A DNA stretch of 64,000 bases from Rhodoferax_B sp049316285 (GCF_049316285.1 NZ_JBMOXA010000004.1:1-64000); one strand, 5' to 3'; positions 27,353 through 35,935 are shown, numbered from the stretch's first letter. The notes: generated by a model not told the origin, from the sequence alone. Numbers and translations are program-made.

Positions 27353-27402
27353 GAGCCTGTTCATGATCTATTGCGGGCCCCGAATAGATGATGAACAGGC
27401 TC
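27353..27402. repeat. 50-bp imperfect cruciform related to the 35.7-kb element ends
   Basis: Outer arms GAGCCTGTTCAT (27353-27364) and ATGAACAGGCTC (27391-27402) are perfect; after one mismatch ATCTATT pairs with AATAGAT around a GGGCCC centre. An arm matches the terminal repeat of the 35666-35935 element at roughly 21 of 28 positions, so it may be an internally deleted relative. It sits 8 bp after the preceding stop and may terminate transcription. Confidence 0.55.
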
Positions 27403-27467
27403 TAAGAACTGAACTTTGTGCAAGGGGCCGGGTCAGCCTAGGGTTTTCACCAACCCACATCGCGACC

Positions 27468-28049
27468 ATGCGCACCTCTCCCGCCCAGCCAGCTGCCAGC
27501 GAGCCCGTTCACACCTCCTGGCCTGCGCCCGATTCGGCACGGCGCTACGGCAGTGTCAGCCGTTTCTTCCACTGGGGCATGGCCCTGTGTTTTGCGCTGG
27601 TGTTTGCCGCCGCACTGGCGCATTACTTCGCCAAGGATTCGGCGCTCGATCAGTTGCTCTGGCAGGCGCACAAACCTGTGGGCGCGCTGTTGTTTCTGTT
27701 GTGGATCTTGCGCGCAACATGGGCACTGCTGCATGCGCGCCAACGGCCGCCGCACGTCAACCTGGCGGCCCATCTGGGGCATCTGGCGCTGTATGCCTTG
27801 ATGCTGGCCGTGCCTGCGATTGCGCTGCTGCGCCAATACGGCTCGGGCCGGGCGTTTGCGCCATTTGGCATACCGCTGATGCAGGGACACGAGGACAAAA
27901 TCGCCTGGATGACCGAACTCGGCAGCCTGCTGCATGGCGAGTTGGGCTGGGTGCTGCTGGCGCTGGTAGCGGGCCACATCGGCATGGCGCTGTGGCACCG
28001 CCGCCCAGGGCACACGAATGTTTTGCCACGCATGCTTGGCAAGCCGTAA
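27468..28049 (+). CDS. Cytochrome b561-type membrane protein
   Basis: 193 residues with four hydrophobic helices. Histidines suited to b-type heme ligation appear in SRFFHWGMALCF, LLWQAHKPVGALLF, LLHGELGWVLLALVAGHIGMALWH. The layout RYGSVSRFFHW at the N-terminus and HKPVG in helix two is typical of bacterial cytochrome b561, which passes electrons from quinol to periplasmic acceptors. It lies 122 bp after the molybdopterin-fold gene, with the cruciform between them, so joint function is possible but operon membership is uncertain. Confidence 0.85.
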   Translation: MRTSPAQPAASEPVHTSWPAPDSARRYGSVSRFFHWGMALCFALVFAAALAHYFAKDSALDQLLWQAHKPVGALLFLLWILRATWALLHARQRPPHVNLAAHLGHLALYALMLAVPAIALLRQYGSGRAFAPFGIPLMQGHEDKIAWMTELGSLLHGELGWVLLALVAGHIGMALWHRRPGHTNVLPRMLGKP

Positions 28050-28111
28050 GAACAAGACCCGGCCCGGTAGACTGGGTCACCCCAGCAGGCGGCGAGAGAC
28101 TACTGAATTTA

Positions 28112-28152
28112 TAGCTGCCTGCGATACACCTATAAGCGCCAAAGCCCCATTC
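28112..28152 (+). repeat. Dispersed ~42-bp repeat, copy 3
   Basis: ATAGCTGCC start and ATAAGCGCCAAAGCCCCATT end. It ends one base before the ATG of the M23 peptidase, so it forms the immediate 5' leader of that gene and replaces any normal ribosome site. Confidence 0.6.
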
Positions 28153-28153
28153 C

Positions 28154-29059
28154 ATGCATAACAACAAACCCGGCGATTTCAGCCCTTATGCCAGCGTTTT
28201 TTCCAGCCGCCGCACGGCCCTCGGCGCCATCGCAAGCGGGCTGCTGTTGCCGGCTTCCTGCGTTTTTGCGAAAGCGGCCCACCACGCCCCCGTAGCCTGG
28301 CCCCATGCGCTGCAAGTGCCGGGTGGCGTGGCGCACCTGGCGCTAGGCCCAGCCGCCACCCGCCCGGTGGTGCGCACGGCTGAAGGCGATTTGCCGGTGC
28401 TGGTGCTGGGCGACGCCAGCGGCTGGACCGCCGTGCTCGGCATTCCACTGGCCGCCGTACCGGGCGAAGCCAGCGTCAACATCAGCCCGGCCGAAGGCGG
28501 CGAAGCACGCAAGCTGGCCTACACCATTGCGCCGAAAAAATACCGCGAACAACGCTTGAAGGTGGCGCCGGGCAAGGTCGACCTGTCGGCCGAAGATGAA
28601 GCCCGCTACGAGCGCGAACGCCTGCATCTGCAAACCGTGATGGCCACTTTCTCGGAGCCACTGCCGTCCCATCTGAAGATGCGCGCCCCGGTGTCGGGTC
28701 GCCGCTCCGGCTCATTCGGCCTGCGCCGCGTCTTCAACGGCCAGGCGCGCAATCCACACAGCGGCATGGACATCGCGGCGCCCACTGGTACGCCCATCGT
28801 CGCGCCCCTGGCCGGCAAGGTCATCGACACCGGCGACTATTTCTTCAACGGCAACACCGTCTGGCTGGACCACGGTGGTGGCCTGCTCAGCATGGTCTGC
28901 CACCTGAGCCGCATCGACGTGGCCGTGGGCGATGTGCTGCCGGTGGGCAAACGCCTGGGCGCCGTGGGCGCCACCGGGCGCGTGACGGGGCCCCATCTGC
29001 ATTGGTCCATCAGCCTGAACCGGGCCATGGTGGACCCGGCCTTGTTCATTCCTGCCTAA
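28154..29059 (+). CDS. M23-family metallopeptidase (LytM/peptidoglycan hydrolase type)
   Basis: 301 residues. The N-terminus has SSRRTALGAIASGLLLPASC, a hydrophobic export signal with a Tat-like double Arg. The C-terminal LytM domain (about 190-301) is complete: zinc ligands His202 and Asp206 in HSGMDIA, and His281/His283 in PHLHWS. The middle (about 50-180) is the N-terminal domain found in many periplasmic M23 endopeptidases. It should cut peptide cross-links in peptidoglycan. All active-site residues are present, so this is not a catalytically dead EnvC/NlpD-type activator. Confidence 0.9.
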   Translation: MHNNKPGDFSPYASVFSSRRTALGAIASGLLLPASCVFAKAAHHAPVAWPHALQVPGGVAHLALGPAATRPVVRTAEGDLPVLVLGDASGWTAVLGIPLAAVPGEASVNISPAEGGEARKLAYTIAPKKYREQRLKVAPGKVDLSAEDEARYERERLHLQTVMATFSEPLPSHLKMRAPVSGRRSGSFGLRRVFNGQARNPHSGMDIAAPTGTPIVAPLAGKVIDTGDYFFNGNTVWLDHGGGLLSMVCHLSRIDVAVGDVLPVGKRLGAVGATGRVTGPHLHWSISLNRAMVDPALFIPA

Positions 29060-29075
29060 TCCAAGCTAGGCCAAA

Positions 29076-30326
29076 CTAGGCTTTCACACCCGCCACCTGC
29101 GGCCACAGCCGCACAGCCAAAGCCGCCACGCTGGTCAGCGTGGCCATACCGGCCAGTGACATCCAGCCCCATTGCGCCAGCACCAGGGCGCCGAGCGCAC
29201 CACCGGCGGCCATGCCGGTGAACATGCCGACAAACAGCACCGCGTTCAGGCGGCTACGGGCGCCGGGGTCAATGCCGTAGATGATGGTTTGGTGTGCCAC
29301 CAAGGTGGCTTGTACACCCAGGTCAAAACCAATCGCCGTGAGCACCAGCAGCACGATCTGCGCCTGCGGCACCAGGAAGTGCGCCAAGCCCATGGCGGCA
29401 AACGACAAGGCCGCCAAACCTGCACCGAGGCGGGTCACCAACTCTGGCCCCTTGCGGTCGGCAATACGCCCGGCCATGGGTGCCGCCAAGGCACCCGCAG
29501 CGCCAGCCAGACCAAAGGCCCCGGCGGCGGCCGCGCCCATGTGGAACGGCTCGCCATGCAGCATCACCGCCAGGGTGGACCAGAACGCACTGAAACCCAC
29601 CGACAGCAAGCCCTGAGCCACGGTGGCGCGACGCAGCGCACCATGCCGTTGCCAGAGTTGCAGCAAGGTGGCGAGCAAGGCGCCGTAAGCCAGATGTGTG
29701 GTCGCCTTGAAACGCGGCAGGCCGCGCCATGCAGCCACGCCAATGGCGGCAATACTCACGGCGGCGGCCAGGAACATGCTGCGCCAGCCAAAGTGCTCGG
29801 CCACAAAACCGCTGACCACACGCGACAACAAGATGCCCAGCAGCAGGCCGGTCATCACCGTGCCGACCACTTTGCCGCGCTTGGCTTCGGGCGCCAGCGT
29901 GGCGGCGGCGGGCACGATGTCTTGCGCCAAGGTGGCAAACACGCCTATCGCCAGACTGGCGGCCAACAACACCCCGATATGCGGTGAGGCGGCCGCCACC
30001 AGCAGCGCCAGCACCAGCGCGCCAGCCTTGAACAGGATGATGCGGCGGCGGTCGTAACGGTCGCCCAGCGGCGCCAGCAACAAGATGCCCAGTGCATAGC
30101 CGAGTTGTGTCAGCGTGGGCACCAGACCGATCTGGCTGTCCGAGGCGCCAATGTTCGGGCCCAGCACACCCAGCATGGGCTGGTTGTAATACAGCGTGGC
30201 GACGGCCAGGCCCGCGGCCGTGGCCAGCAACAACACCAGTGAAGCCGGCAACGCTGGCCCGCTGGAGACGCCGGCAGCCACGGCCGGTTTGGCCAGATGG
30301 ACATGCGTACTTTGAATAGATGACAT
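29076..30326 (-). CDS. Major facilitator superfamily transporter
   Basis: 416 residues and about 12 hydrophobic segments. The MFS loop signature after helix two is GDRYDRRRII, and LYYNQPMLGVLGPNIGAS near residue 45-62 is typical of the sugar-efflux/drug-efflux (YnfM/arabinose exporter-like) branch. It diverges from a LysR regulator across 97 bp, a common arrangement for an efflux pump and its activator. The substrate is unknown. Confidence 0.88.
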   Translation of the reverse strand: MSSIQSTHVHLAKPAVAAGVSSGPALPASLVLLLATAAGLAVATLYYNQPMLGVLGPNIGASDSQIGLVPTLTQLGYALGILLLAPLGDRYDRRRIILFKAGALVLALLVAAASPHIGVLLAASLAIGVFATLAQDIVPAAATLAPEAKRGKVVGTVMTGLLLGILLSRVVSGFVAEHFGWRSMFLAAAVSIAAIGVAAWRGLPRFKATTHLAYGALLATLLQLWQRHGALRRATVAQGLLSVGFSAFWSTLAVMLHGEPFHMGAAAAGAFGLAGAAGALAAPMAGRIADRKGPELVTRLGAGLAALSFAAMGLAHFLVPQAQIVLLVLTAIGFDLGVQATLVAHQTIIYGIDPGARSRLNAVLFVGMFTGMAAGGALGALVLAQWGWMSLAGMATLTSVAALAVRLWPQVAGVKA

Positions 30327-30423
30327 GGTAGTTACCCGTATTTTCCAAGAATGAGGCGAGTGTCATCAGATTCCTTCAGTCTTGGTAGTAGCACACACCA
30401 CACAATCGTTATACGCTCAACGT

Positions 30424-31398
30424 ATGAGCAAAACAAAAACCTCAGCTGATGGCAGCAACGCCACAGACCGCATAGAACTGATGCGCACCTTTGTACGCAT
30501 CGTCGAGGCCGGCAGCCTCTCGGCCGTGGCCAGCCAACTGGGCGCCACCCAACCCACGGTGAGCCGGCGCCTGCAAGCCCTGGAGCGCTCGCTCGGGCTG
30601 CGGCTGCTGCACCGCTCGACCCACGCCATGAAACTCACCGAAGACGGCCAACGCTGCTACACCCGCGCCAAGGAAATGCTCGCCAACTGGGATGTGTTCG
30701 AGGCCGAGTTGCGTGGCGCTGGCGACGAACCCGAGGGCCTGCTGCGCGTGGTCGCCCCACACGCCTTTGGCCAGGCGCTGCTGATCGCGCCGCTGGCCGA
30801 CTACCTGCGCCGCTACCCGCGTGTCACCGCCGATTGGCGCCTGCACGACCGCGCACCCGACTTCATCGCCGAGGGCATTGACTGCGCTATCCAGGTGGGC
30901 GAAGTCAGCGATCCGGGCCTGGTGGCGATTCGCCTGGCGCAGGTACCGCGCATCGTGGTGGCCGCGCCTTCGGTGCTGGCGCGGCAAGCACTGCCGCGCC
31001 ATGCGCAAGAATTGGCCTCCCTGCCGTGGCTGGCGCTGAGCACGTATTACCGCAATGAAGTCGAGCTGCGCCATGAAGACAATGCGGAGCGCATCGCCCG
31101 TGTGCCCATACAACCGCTGCTCAGCACGGACAGCCTGTTCGCCCTGCGCAGCGCCGCCCTGCTGGGTCTGGGGGCGTGTATCGCCTCGGCCTGGGCCGTG
31201 GCCGATGACGTGGCGCAAGGCCGGCTGCTGCACCTGGCCCCGGCCTGGCAGGCGGCCCCGCTGCCGGTGAGCCTGGTCTACCCCTATGCGCCGCACTACC
31301 CGGCCAAATTGCGCCGCTTTGTGGAGCATGTGCGGCAGACCACCCCTGCGGCCATGGGTGCCGTGTTGCAGCCGGCGGCGCCGCACACCAGCCTTTGA
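30424..31398 (+). CDS. LysR-family transcriptional regulator
   Basis: 324 residues from the ATG at the start of MSKTKTSADG; an upstream in-frame start adds 14 unlike residues. The winged helix occupies about 15-75 (LMRTFVRIVEAGSLSAVASQLGATQPTVSRRLQALE), followed by the effector domain from about 100. Its sequence (RLLHRSTHAMKLTEDG) is in the large CrgA-like group of LysR proteins. It faces the MFS gene and probably regulates it. Confidence 0.9.
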   Translation: MSKTKTSADGSNATDRIELMRTFVRIVEAGSLSAVASQLGATQPTVSRRLQALERSLGLRLLHRSTHAMKLTEDGQRCYTRAKEMLANWDVFEAELRGAGDEPEGLLRVVAPHAFGQALLIAPLADYLRRYPRVTADWRLHDRAPDFIAEGIDCAIQVGEVSDPGLVAIRLAQVPRIVVAAPSVLARQALPRHAQELASLPWLALSTYYRNEVELRHEDNAERIARVPIQPLLSTDSLFALRSAALLGLGACIASAWAVADDVAQGRLLHLAPAWQAAPLPVSLVYPYAPHYPAKLRRFVEHVRQTTPAAMGAVLQPAAPHTSL

Positions 31399-31516
31399 AT
31401 ACAGCGATACGCGGCCAAGGCAAGCGCCCCGGCAGCGCGCGCCTCAATGTCTCATAATGCCGCGACCCCTTTAGGGGCCATCACCCTGTTTCTCTACTTT
31501 GAGGCAAAAGAAGCTC

Positions 31517-31807
31517 ATGTCAAAAGCCTACTGGATCAGCGCATACCGATCAGTCAAAGACCCGGAAAAGATGGCGGCCTACGCCAAACTTGCCGGCCCC
31601 GCCCTCACGGCCAATGGCGGCCGTTTCCTGGCGCGCGGCGAACCCGCCAAGGTGTATGAACTCGGCCTGCAGCAGCGCACCGTGTTGCTCGAATTCGACA
31701 GCGTTGCCCAGGCCATGGCGGCACACGACAGCCCGGCCTACCAGGAAGCACTGCGCGCCCTGGGCGACGGTGCAGACCGCGAAATTCGGATTGTCGAAGG
31801 CATTTGA
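31517..31807 (+). CDS. DUF1330 family protein
   Basis: 96 residues. MSKAYWISAYRSVKDPEKMAAY, GGRFLARGE, then VLLEFDSVAQAMAAHDSPAYQEA are the DUF1330 pattern (dimeric ferredoxin-like alpha/beta barrel fold). Members are small cytoplasmic proteins with no settled function. A short CCCC-TTTA-GGGG hairpin precedes the gene. Confidence 0.9.
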   Translation: MSKAYWISAYRSVKDPEKMAAYAKLAGPALTANGGRFLARGEPAKVYELGLQQRTVLLEFDSVAQAMAAHDSPAYQEALRALGDGADREIRIVEGI

Positions 31808-32017
31808 CCAACGGGGTTGAGGCAGCCTCGTGTGGCGAGGCGCCTTGACGCAGCGTTGACCCAACCGGGCCGCAATACATACCTTGGATATCCCGCATGG
31901 CGACCTTGGACAAGGTGGCCATGCCGCAGCCTTGGCTGCACGCCATGGGGTGATGCGGCGCGGCGAATCTGGCCTGGCCCTGGGTTACATTCAGACCAAT
32001 TTAATGAGGAGCACACC

Positions 32018-32164
32018 ATGGCCAAAGGCGATCAACGCAGCAACAAAATGGTAAAAAAACCCAAGAAGGACAGCAGTCCTCCACAAGACTCGTCCGGTAC
32101 TTCCACACGCCCCACGCCGCCCGTCACGGCGGTGCTGCCCAAGGGCAAGCTGAAGAACAAGTAA
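32018..32164 (+). CDS. Small basic protein of unknown function (48 aa)
   Basis: A short Lys/Ser/Pro-rich protein opening MAKGDQRSNKMVKKPKKD and ending PKGKLKNK. GAGGA lies about 10 bases before the ATG, and a hairpin plus T-tract follows the stop, so the transcription unit looks complete. I recall similar small MAKGxxxSNKMVKKPKKD proteins in Betaproteobacteria. The charge pattern suggests nucleic-acid or ribosome contact, but no function is assigned. Confidence 0.7.
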   Translation: MAKGDQRSNKMVKKPKKDSSPPQDSSGTSTRPTPPVTAVLPKGKLKNK

Positions 32165-32231
32165 GACGTCTCTCCTTTGGGCTTTTCGGCAGGCGCGGCC
32201 GCCCCAACAGCGCCCAGTCACTCATGAACCA

Positions 32232-32262
32232 CCTGGCTTAACGGACCAAGGCCAGGCTTTTT
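32232..32262 (+). terminator. Intrinsic terminator after the small basic protein gene
   Basis: CCTGGC (32232-32237) pairs with GCCAGG (32251-32256), with TT/AA extending the stem past one bulged G, followed by CTTTTT. Confidence 0.65.
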
Positions 32263-32308
32263 ACTGAGGAGACGGAGCAGCGCCACGGCGCCCCGGGGCA
32301 TACACCCT

Positions 32309-33286
32309 TTATTGCGGCGTCAGGCCCGCAGCCTTGACCAGTTCGGCGTGCAGTTTGATGTCGGCGGCAATCGTGCGCTGCAACTCTTCAGGCGAGCTGG
32401 GCGCCACTTCAATACCGCTTTCACCCAGCTTGGCCGTGAGTTCTGCGTCCATCGCGGCGCGCACGGCGCTGTTCAACTTGTCGATGATGGGGCGTGGTGT
32501 CTTGGCCGGGGCCAGCAGGCCGATCCAGGCGGAAAGCGACAGGTCGGCGATACCGCTTTCGGCCATGGTCGGGGTATTGGGCAGCTTGGCCGTGCGTTGC
32601 GGGCTCATGATGCCCAGCGCGTGTAATTTGCCGGCCTGGATATGCGGCAAGGCTTCGGGCAACACGGCAAACATGGCATCCACCGTGCCGGCCAGCGTGT
32701 CGTTGACGGCCAGGGCGCCGCCCTTGTAGGGCACGTGCAGCAATTGGACTTTGGTGCGGGTCTCAAACATCAGACCGCCCAGGTGCTGCGGGCTGCCGTC
32801 GCCGGATGAGGCGAACGTGATCTGTCCGGGCGCAGCCTTGGCCGCCGCCAGGAACGCGGCCAGCGTCGGGTACTTCTGCTTGTCCTTCACCACCAGCACC
32901 ATGGGCTGGTTGACCAAGCGGGCCACGGGGGTGAAGTCGGCCTCGGGGTCGTAAGGCAAGGTTTTGAAGATGCTCTTGTTGGTGGTCAGGAAAGACGCGG
33001 GCGACACCGTGAGGGTGTAACCATCAGGCGCCGACTTCGCCACCGCCGGCATGCCGATCTGGCCCGAGGCACCGGCGCGGTTGTCGATGATGAAGGGCTG
33101 GTTCAGACTGGCGCTCAGTTTTTGCCCCAGCGAACGGGCGATCATGTCCACGCTGCCGCCAGCCGGCAAGCCGACGATGATCTTCACGGGGTGGTCGGGA
33201 TAAGCCGTCTGCGCAAGCAAAGGAGATGCAAAGCCCAGCAGGCCGGTGGCGCAGGTCAGCGCAGTTGCAAGATGGCGAAAGTTCAT
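32309..33286 (-). CDS. Bug/TctC-family tripartite tricarboxylate transporter receptor
   Basis: 325 residues. A signal peptide ends at LLAQ, and the mature start TAYPDHPVKIIVGLPAGGSVDMIAR is the Bug family signature; IIDNRAGASGQIG and FASSGDGSPQHLGG are the other ligand-site loops. These periplasmic receptors are greatly expanded in Burkholderiales and bind small carboxylates or amides. No TctAB membrane genes are adjacent, as is usual for orphan Bug proteins. The aspartoacylase-like gene lies upstream on the same strand with a 156-bp gap, so a link is possible. The start is set at the Met before the signal peptide. Confidence 0.92.
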   Translation of the reverse strand: MNFRHLATALTCATGLLGFASPLLAQTAYPDHPVKIIVGLPAGGSVDMIARSLGQKLSASLNQPFIIDNRAGASGQIGMPAVAKSAPDGYTLTVSPASFLTTNKSIFKTLPYDPEADFTPVARLVNQPMVLVVKDKQKYPTLAAFLAAAKAAPGQITFASSGDGSPQHLGGLMFETRTKVQLLHVPYKGGALAVNDTLAGTVDAMFAVLPEALPHIQAGKLHALGIMSPQRTAKLPNTPTMAESGIADLSLSAWIGLLAPAKTPRPIIDKLNSAVRAAMDAELTAKLGESGIEVAPSSPEELQRTIAADIKLHAELVKAAGLTPQ

Positions 33287-33442
33287 AGGGCAAGACTCGT
33301 TGTATTGTGGTCGGAGACTGCAAATGCAGGCGTGCTGCTCTTCGCAAGTTCCATGCCGACAACAGCACAAGTGCCCCGGCTCGTGCCCATGGCGCGGGGC
33401 ACACACAAGCCAGGCTCGCGTGTGCCCCCACCAGCGCAACGC

Positions 33443-34384
33443 TTAAAGCGGCCGCGTCAGATACACCGCCTCGGCGCCCACCACCGGCTCACGCGTGGGC
33501 ATGAACACGGTGCAGTCGTCGCACGGGGAAATGATCTCTACAGCGCCATCGGTGGCGATCAGTTCACCCTTGGCAAAGGTTTCAAAACCCAGCACCGGCC
33601 GGACAAAACGAAACTCGGCCGTCTGCACCAGCAGCGTCTGCAGCAACTCGAAGCGGCGCGGCGTGGCGGCCGGGGCCAGGATTTCGCGCTCCACCAGTCC
33701 AAAGTGCGACAGGAAACGCAGCGTCACTTCGCTCGCCACATTGGCCGCGTCTTGTTTGAAGTGCTGACCACACTCGACCACCAGCGCTGCACCCGGCGCG
33801 TCGGGCCCGGCATGCAGGCCGTGCTGGATCAGCGGTGTGCCCGAGCCCAGGCCATTGGGCATCACCAAGTGCACCGCCGGCATGCCAATCGCCAAGGCCA
33901 CACGCGCGTTGCGTTCGTAGGCCGGATAAACCCAGAACGGCACCACGTCCTGGCTGGTGGAGTGGATGTCGAGAATGTGGTCGGCCGCCGCCACCACCGG
34001 GCGCAGCGCACGTGCGCGGCGCAATTCGGGGCTGTCCTCGGTGCCGCCGAGCAGTTCATCCGACCACACACGGTTGAGGTTGTGCACCATCTGACGGTTG
34101 GCAAAAGGTTTGGCCGCGTCGAACGCGTTGTAGGCCTCGACGTGCGCAAAGCTCAGGGTCAGTGTGCCTATGAGGGGGCGCACGCCTTTGTCGAGCAGCT
34201 CGGTCACGGCCACCATGCCGCAGATCTCGTTGCCGTGGGTCAGCGCGTTGATGAGCACGTGTGGACCGGGCTTGCCGGATTCGAAGCGGTGCACGTAGTC
34301 GATGCCAATGTTGCCTTCGCGGTAGGCCGACAGGTCGCGCGGCAGCACTTCAAGCGCTGGTAGAGAGGGTGGAGTTTGGCTCAT
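33443..34384 (-). CDS. Succinylglutamate desuccinylase/aspartoacylase family hydrolase
   Basis: 313 residues. The zinc site of the AstE/AspA family is present: His50 and Glu53 in THGNE, His141 in DIHST, and a likely catalytic Glu204 in VVECGQH. The C-terminal part (from about 230) matches the family's beta-domain. These enzymes remove acyl groups from N-acyl amino acids; the exact acyl group cannot be predicted, and no ast operon genes surround it. The Bug-type receptor gene follows downstream and may supply substrate. Confidence 0.88.
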   Translation of the reverse strand: MSQTPPSLPALEVLPRDLSAYREGNIGIDYVHRFESGKPGPHVLINALTHGNEICGMVAVTELLDKGVRPLIGTLTLSFAHVEAYNAFDAAKPFANRQMVHNLNRVWSDELLGGTEDSPELRRARALRPVVAAADHILDIHSTSQDVVPFWVYPAYERNARVALAIGMPAVHLVMPNGLGSGTPLIQHGLHAGPDAPGAALVVECGQHFKQDAANVASEVTLRFLSHFGLVEREILAPAATPRRFELLQTLLVQTAEFRFVRPVLGFETFAKGELIATDGAVEIISPCDDCTVFMPTREPVVGAEAVYLTRPL

Positions 34385-34429
34385 GTGTAGGGGTTCGCAG
34401 ACGATTGAAATGGATTAAAAGGCACGCCG

Positions 34430-34738
34430 TCAACGTTCCACGCGGCATGCCAGCGGGGTGCGGCGACCAACCGTCCAGCTCGCCTCGTCGCCCTTGCCGC
34501 GCAGCGTGTACTGCGGCGTGGCGTACCAGGTGCCAGAGGCGGCGGGCTGCTGGGGCAGGCGCATCACGTTGCCATCGGGCAGGCTCACCAGCGCGGCATC
34601 GGCCTCGAACTGCACACGCAACACGCTGCCGTCGTCGCACACATAACGCACCGTGGCCGGGCTGGTGGGCGGCGTGGCGCAGGCCGCCAACAGCACAGCG
34701 CCCAAGGCACAAGAAACAAGTACACCGCTACGGGCCAT
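34430..34738 (-). CDS. mliC: MliC-type lysozyme inhibitor lipoprotein
   Basis: 102 residues with a lipobox ending LLAAC (Cys20 lipidated), so it is membrane-anchored in the periplasm. The mature part follows the MliC/PliC pattern: VRYVCDDGSVLRVQFE, an SLPDGNVMRLPQ strand, ASGTWYATPQYTLRGKGDEASW, and a C-terminal Cys pairing with the first. These proteins inhibit C-type lysozyme. It lies 45 bp upstream of the hydrolase gene on the same strand. Confidence 0.88.
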   Translation of the reverse strand: MARSGVLVSCALGAVLLAACATPPTSPATVRYVCDDGSVLRVQFEADAALVSLPDGNVMRLPQQPAASGTWYATPQYTLRGKGDEASWTVGRRTPLACRVER

Positions 34739-35046
34739 GGCAAAACTTTCTATAAAAAGTGCCGCTTTGGCATCTACAACAAGCGCTAGACGCTATCAAA
34801 ACGTGCAGCGGAAAGATGCGAACTCTGAACATTCTGCTACCGTTTCAAAAGCTGCGTTTGCAGATGCAACATTGCCAAATGTCGGGCGGCGCGTTAAAAA
34901 GCGCGACTCGCGTCCGAATGTCGGCCCAAGATGTTGTAACAACGTTATAGAGGCACGCCTCCATTTTGGTGTGCCGTTGTGGCATGCCCTCTGAGACAGA
35001 CAAGCGCAAAATTGTGGGCTGCAATGCCCTATCCGGAGTTTTCGTC
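34739..35046. other. Intergenic region between mliC and the phasin-like gene
   Basis: 308 bp with no supported gene. It holds repeat copy 4 (34753-34796) and an ATGTTGTAACAAC palindrome (34931-34943) about 105 bp before the phasin-like start codon; the divergent promoters must be here. Confidence 0.5.
34753..34796 (-). repeat. Dispersed ~42-bp repeat, copy 4 (inverted)
   Basis: Read on the - strand it begins ATAGCG and contains TGCCAAAGCGGC near its end, the most diverged of the four copies. It lies 15 bp upstream of the mliC start. Confidence 0.5.
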
Positions 35047-35574
35047 ATGAGTGCACAACAACTTTCCGATGTCAGCGCGAACCTCATCGCGGCATACAGC
35101 GACACCATGCGCAACATGGTCAACGTCTACCGCGCCAGCGGCGAACGCGTGGCCGAACTGCTGGAGCAGCAATGGTCCACCGCCATGGGGCAATCACAAA
35201 CCCAATTGAGCGCCGAGGCGCGACGCAATGCCAAGCGCACGCACGACGTGGTGGGCAGCCTGTACCACCAAGGCTTGGATTTGAGCGCCAGCGGCGCCAC
35301 TGCCGTGGTGGACAAACTCACAGAGTTAGCCAAGCAAAGTGTGCAACTGGCTTCTGCCAACGCCGCCGCATTTGACGAACGCTTGGGCCTGCCAGCGCTC
35401 GAAAAACTGGCCCAGGCCGCCACCCCTGTAGCGGTGTTGGCCGGCCACGTGGCGCAGCACATCCAGGACAAGTCTGGCGCACTGGCCGAGCATATTTCGG
35501 GCGAGAACAAACCCGCTGCACGCCCAGTCTCTGCATTTGCCAAGGCCAAGGCACGCAAACGCAGCGCTTTCTAA
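35047..35574 (+). CDS. Phasin-family-like protein
   Basis: 175 residues, almost entirely predicted helix, with the phasin-like pattern NLIAAYSDTMRNMVNVYRASGERVAELLEQQW and a middle rich in Ala, Leu and Gln. The tail (AFAKAKARKRSAF) is basic. Phasins coat polyhydroxyalkanoate granules. Start chosen at MSAQQLSD, since the upstream open frame is non-conserved. An intrinsic terminator follows. Assignment rests on composition and pattern rather than a strict motif; another coiled-coil protein is possible. Confidence 0.6.
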   Translation: MSAQQLSDVSANLIAAYSDTMRNMVNVYRASGERVAELLEQQWSTAMGQSQTQLSAEARRNAKRTHDVVGSLYHQGLDLSASGATAVVDKLTELAKQSVQLASANAAAFDERLGLPALEKLAQAATPVAVLAGHVAQHIQDKSGALAEHISGENKPAARPVSAFAKAKARKRSAF

Positions 35575-35587
35575 AAACAAGTCGTTC

Positions 35588-35613
35588 CCGGCCCAGCCAC
35601 AAGGGCCGGTTTT
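35588..35613 (+). terminator. Intrinsic terminator after the phasin-like gene
   Basis: CCGGCCC (35588-35594) and GGGCCGG (35603-35609) form a perfect 7-bp stem with an 8-base loop, followed by TTTT. Confidence 0.8.
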
Positions 35614-35665
35614 AGAACGCATTCACGATCTCGGGGACAATGCAGGCCCTTTGCCCCGAATAATA

Positions 35666-35935
35666 AGAACTTGTCCGTCAATTACTCGGGGCCGCGTTGA
35701 GGCGCAATCGGGATGAGTTGGCTGTCAGAGACCGCAGCTTGGGCTCACTGCCCATGCAAGGGCTATGGCGGGCAAATCGCCCGATTTCACCTCAACCCTC
35801 CGGGCAAATGGTCTTTCGGGCAAGCTGCGTCGTTGCCAAACCAGCCAAGGCAGCAAGCCTTGGCTTAGTTTGACGCCTCGCATCTCATCCCGAAACACCA
35901 TTTGCGCGGCCCCGATTAATTGACGGACAAGTTCT
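35666..35935. mobile_element. MITE-like element B, 270 bp with 31-bp terminal inverted repeats
   Basis: The left end (35666-35696, beginning AGAACTTGTCC) and the right end (35905-35935) are inverted copies with one mismatch in 31. Inside are a perfect 8-bp hairpin GCCAAGGC/GCCTTGGC (35844-35864) and the block CGCATCTCATCCC (35879-35891). The internal core is related to element C at 53712-53886. No transposase is encoded and no target duplication is obvious. It ends 15 bp before the RbgA-like gene, so that gene's leader is element DNA. Confidence 0.75.
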
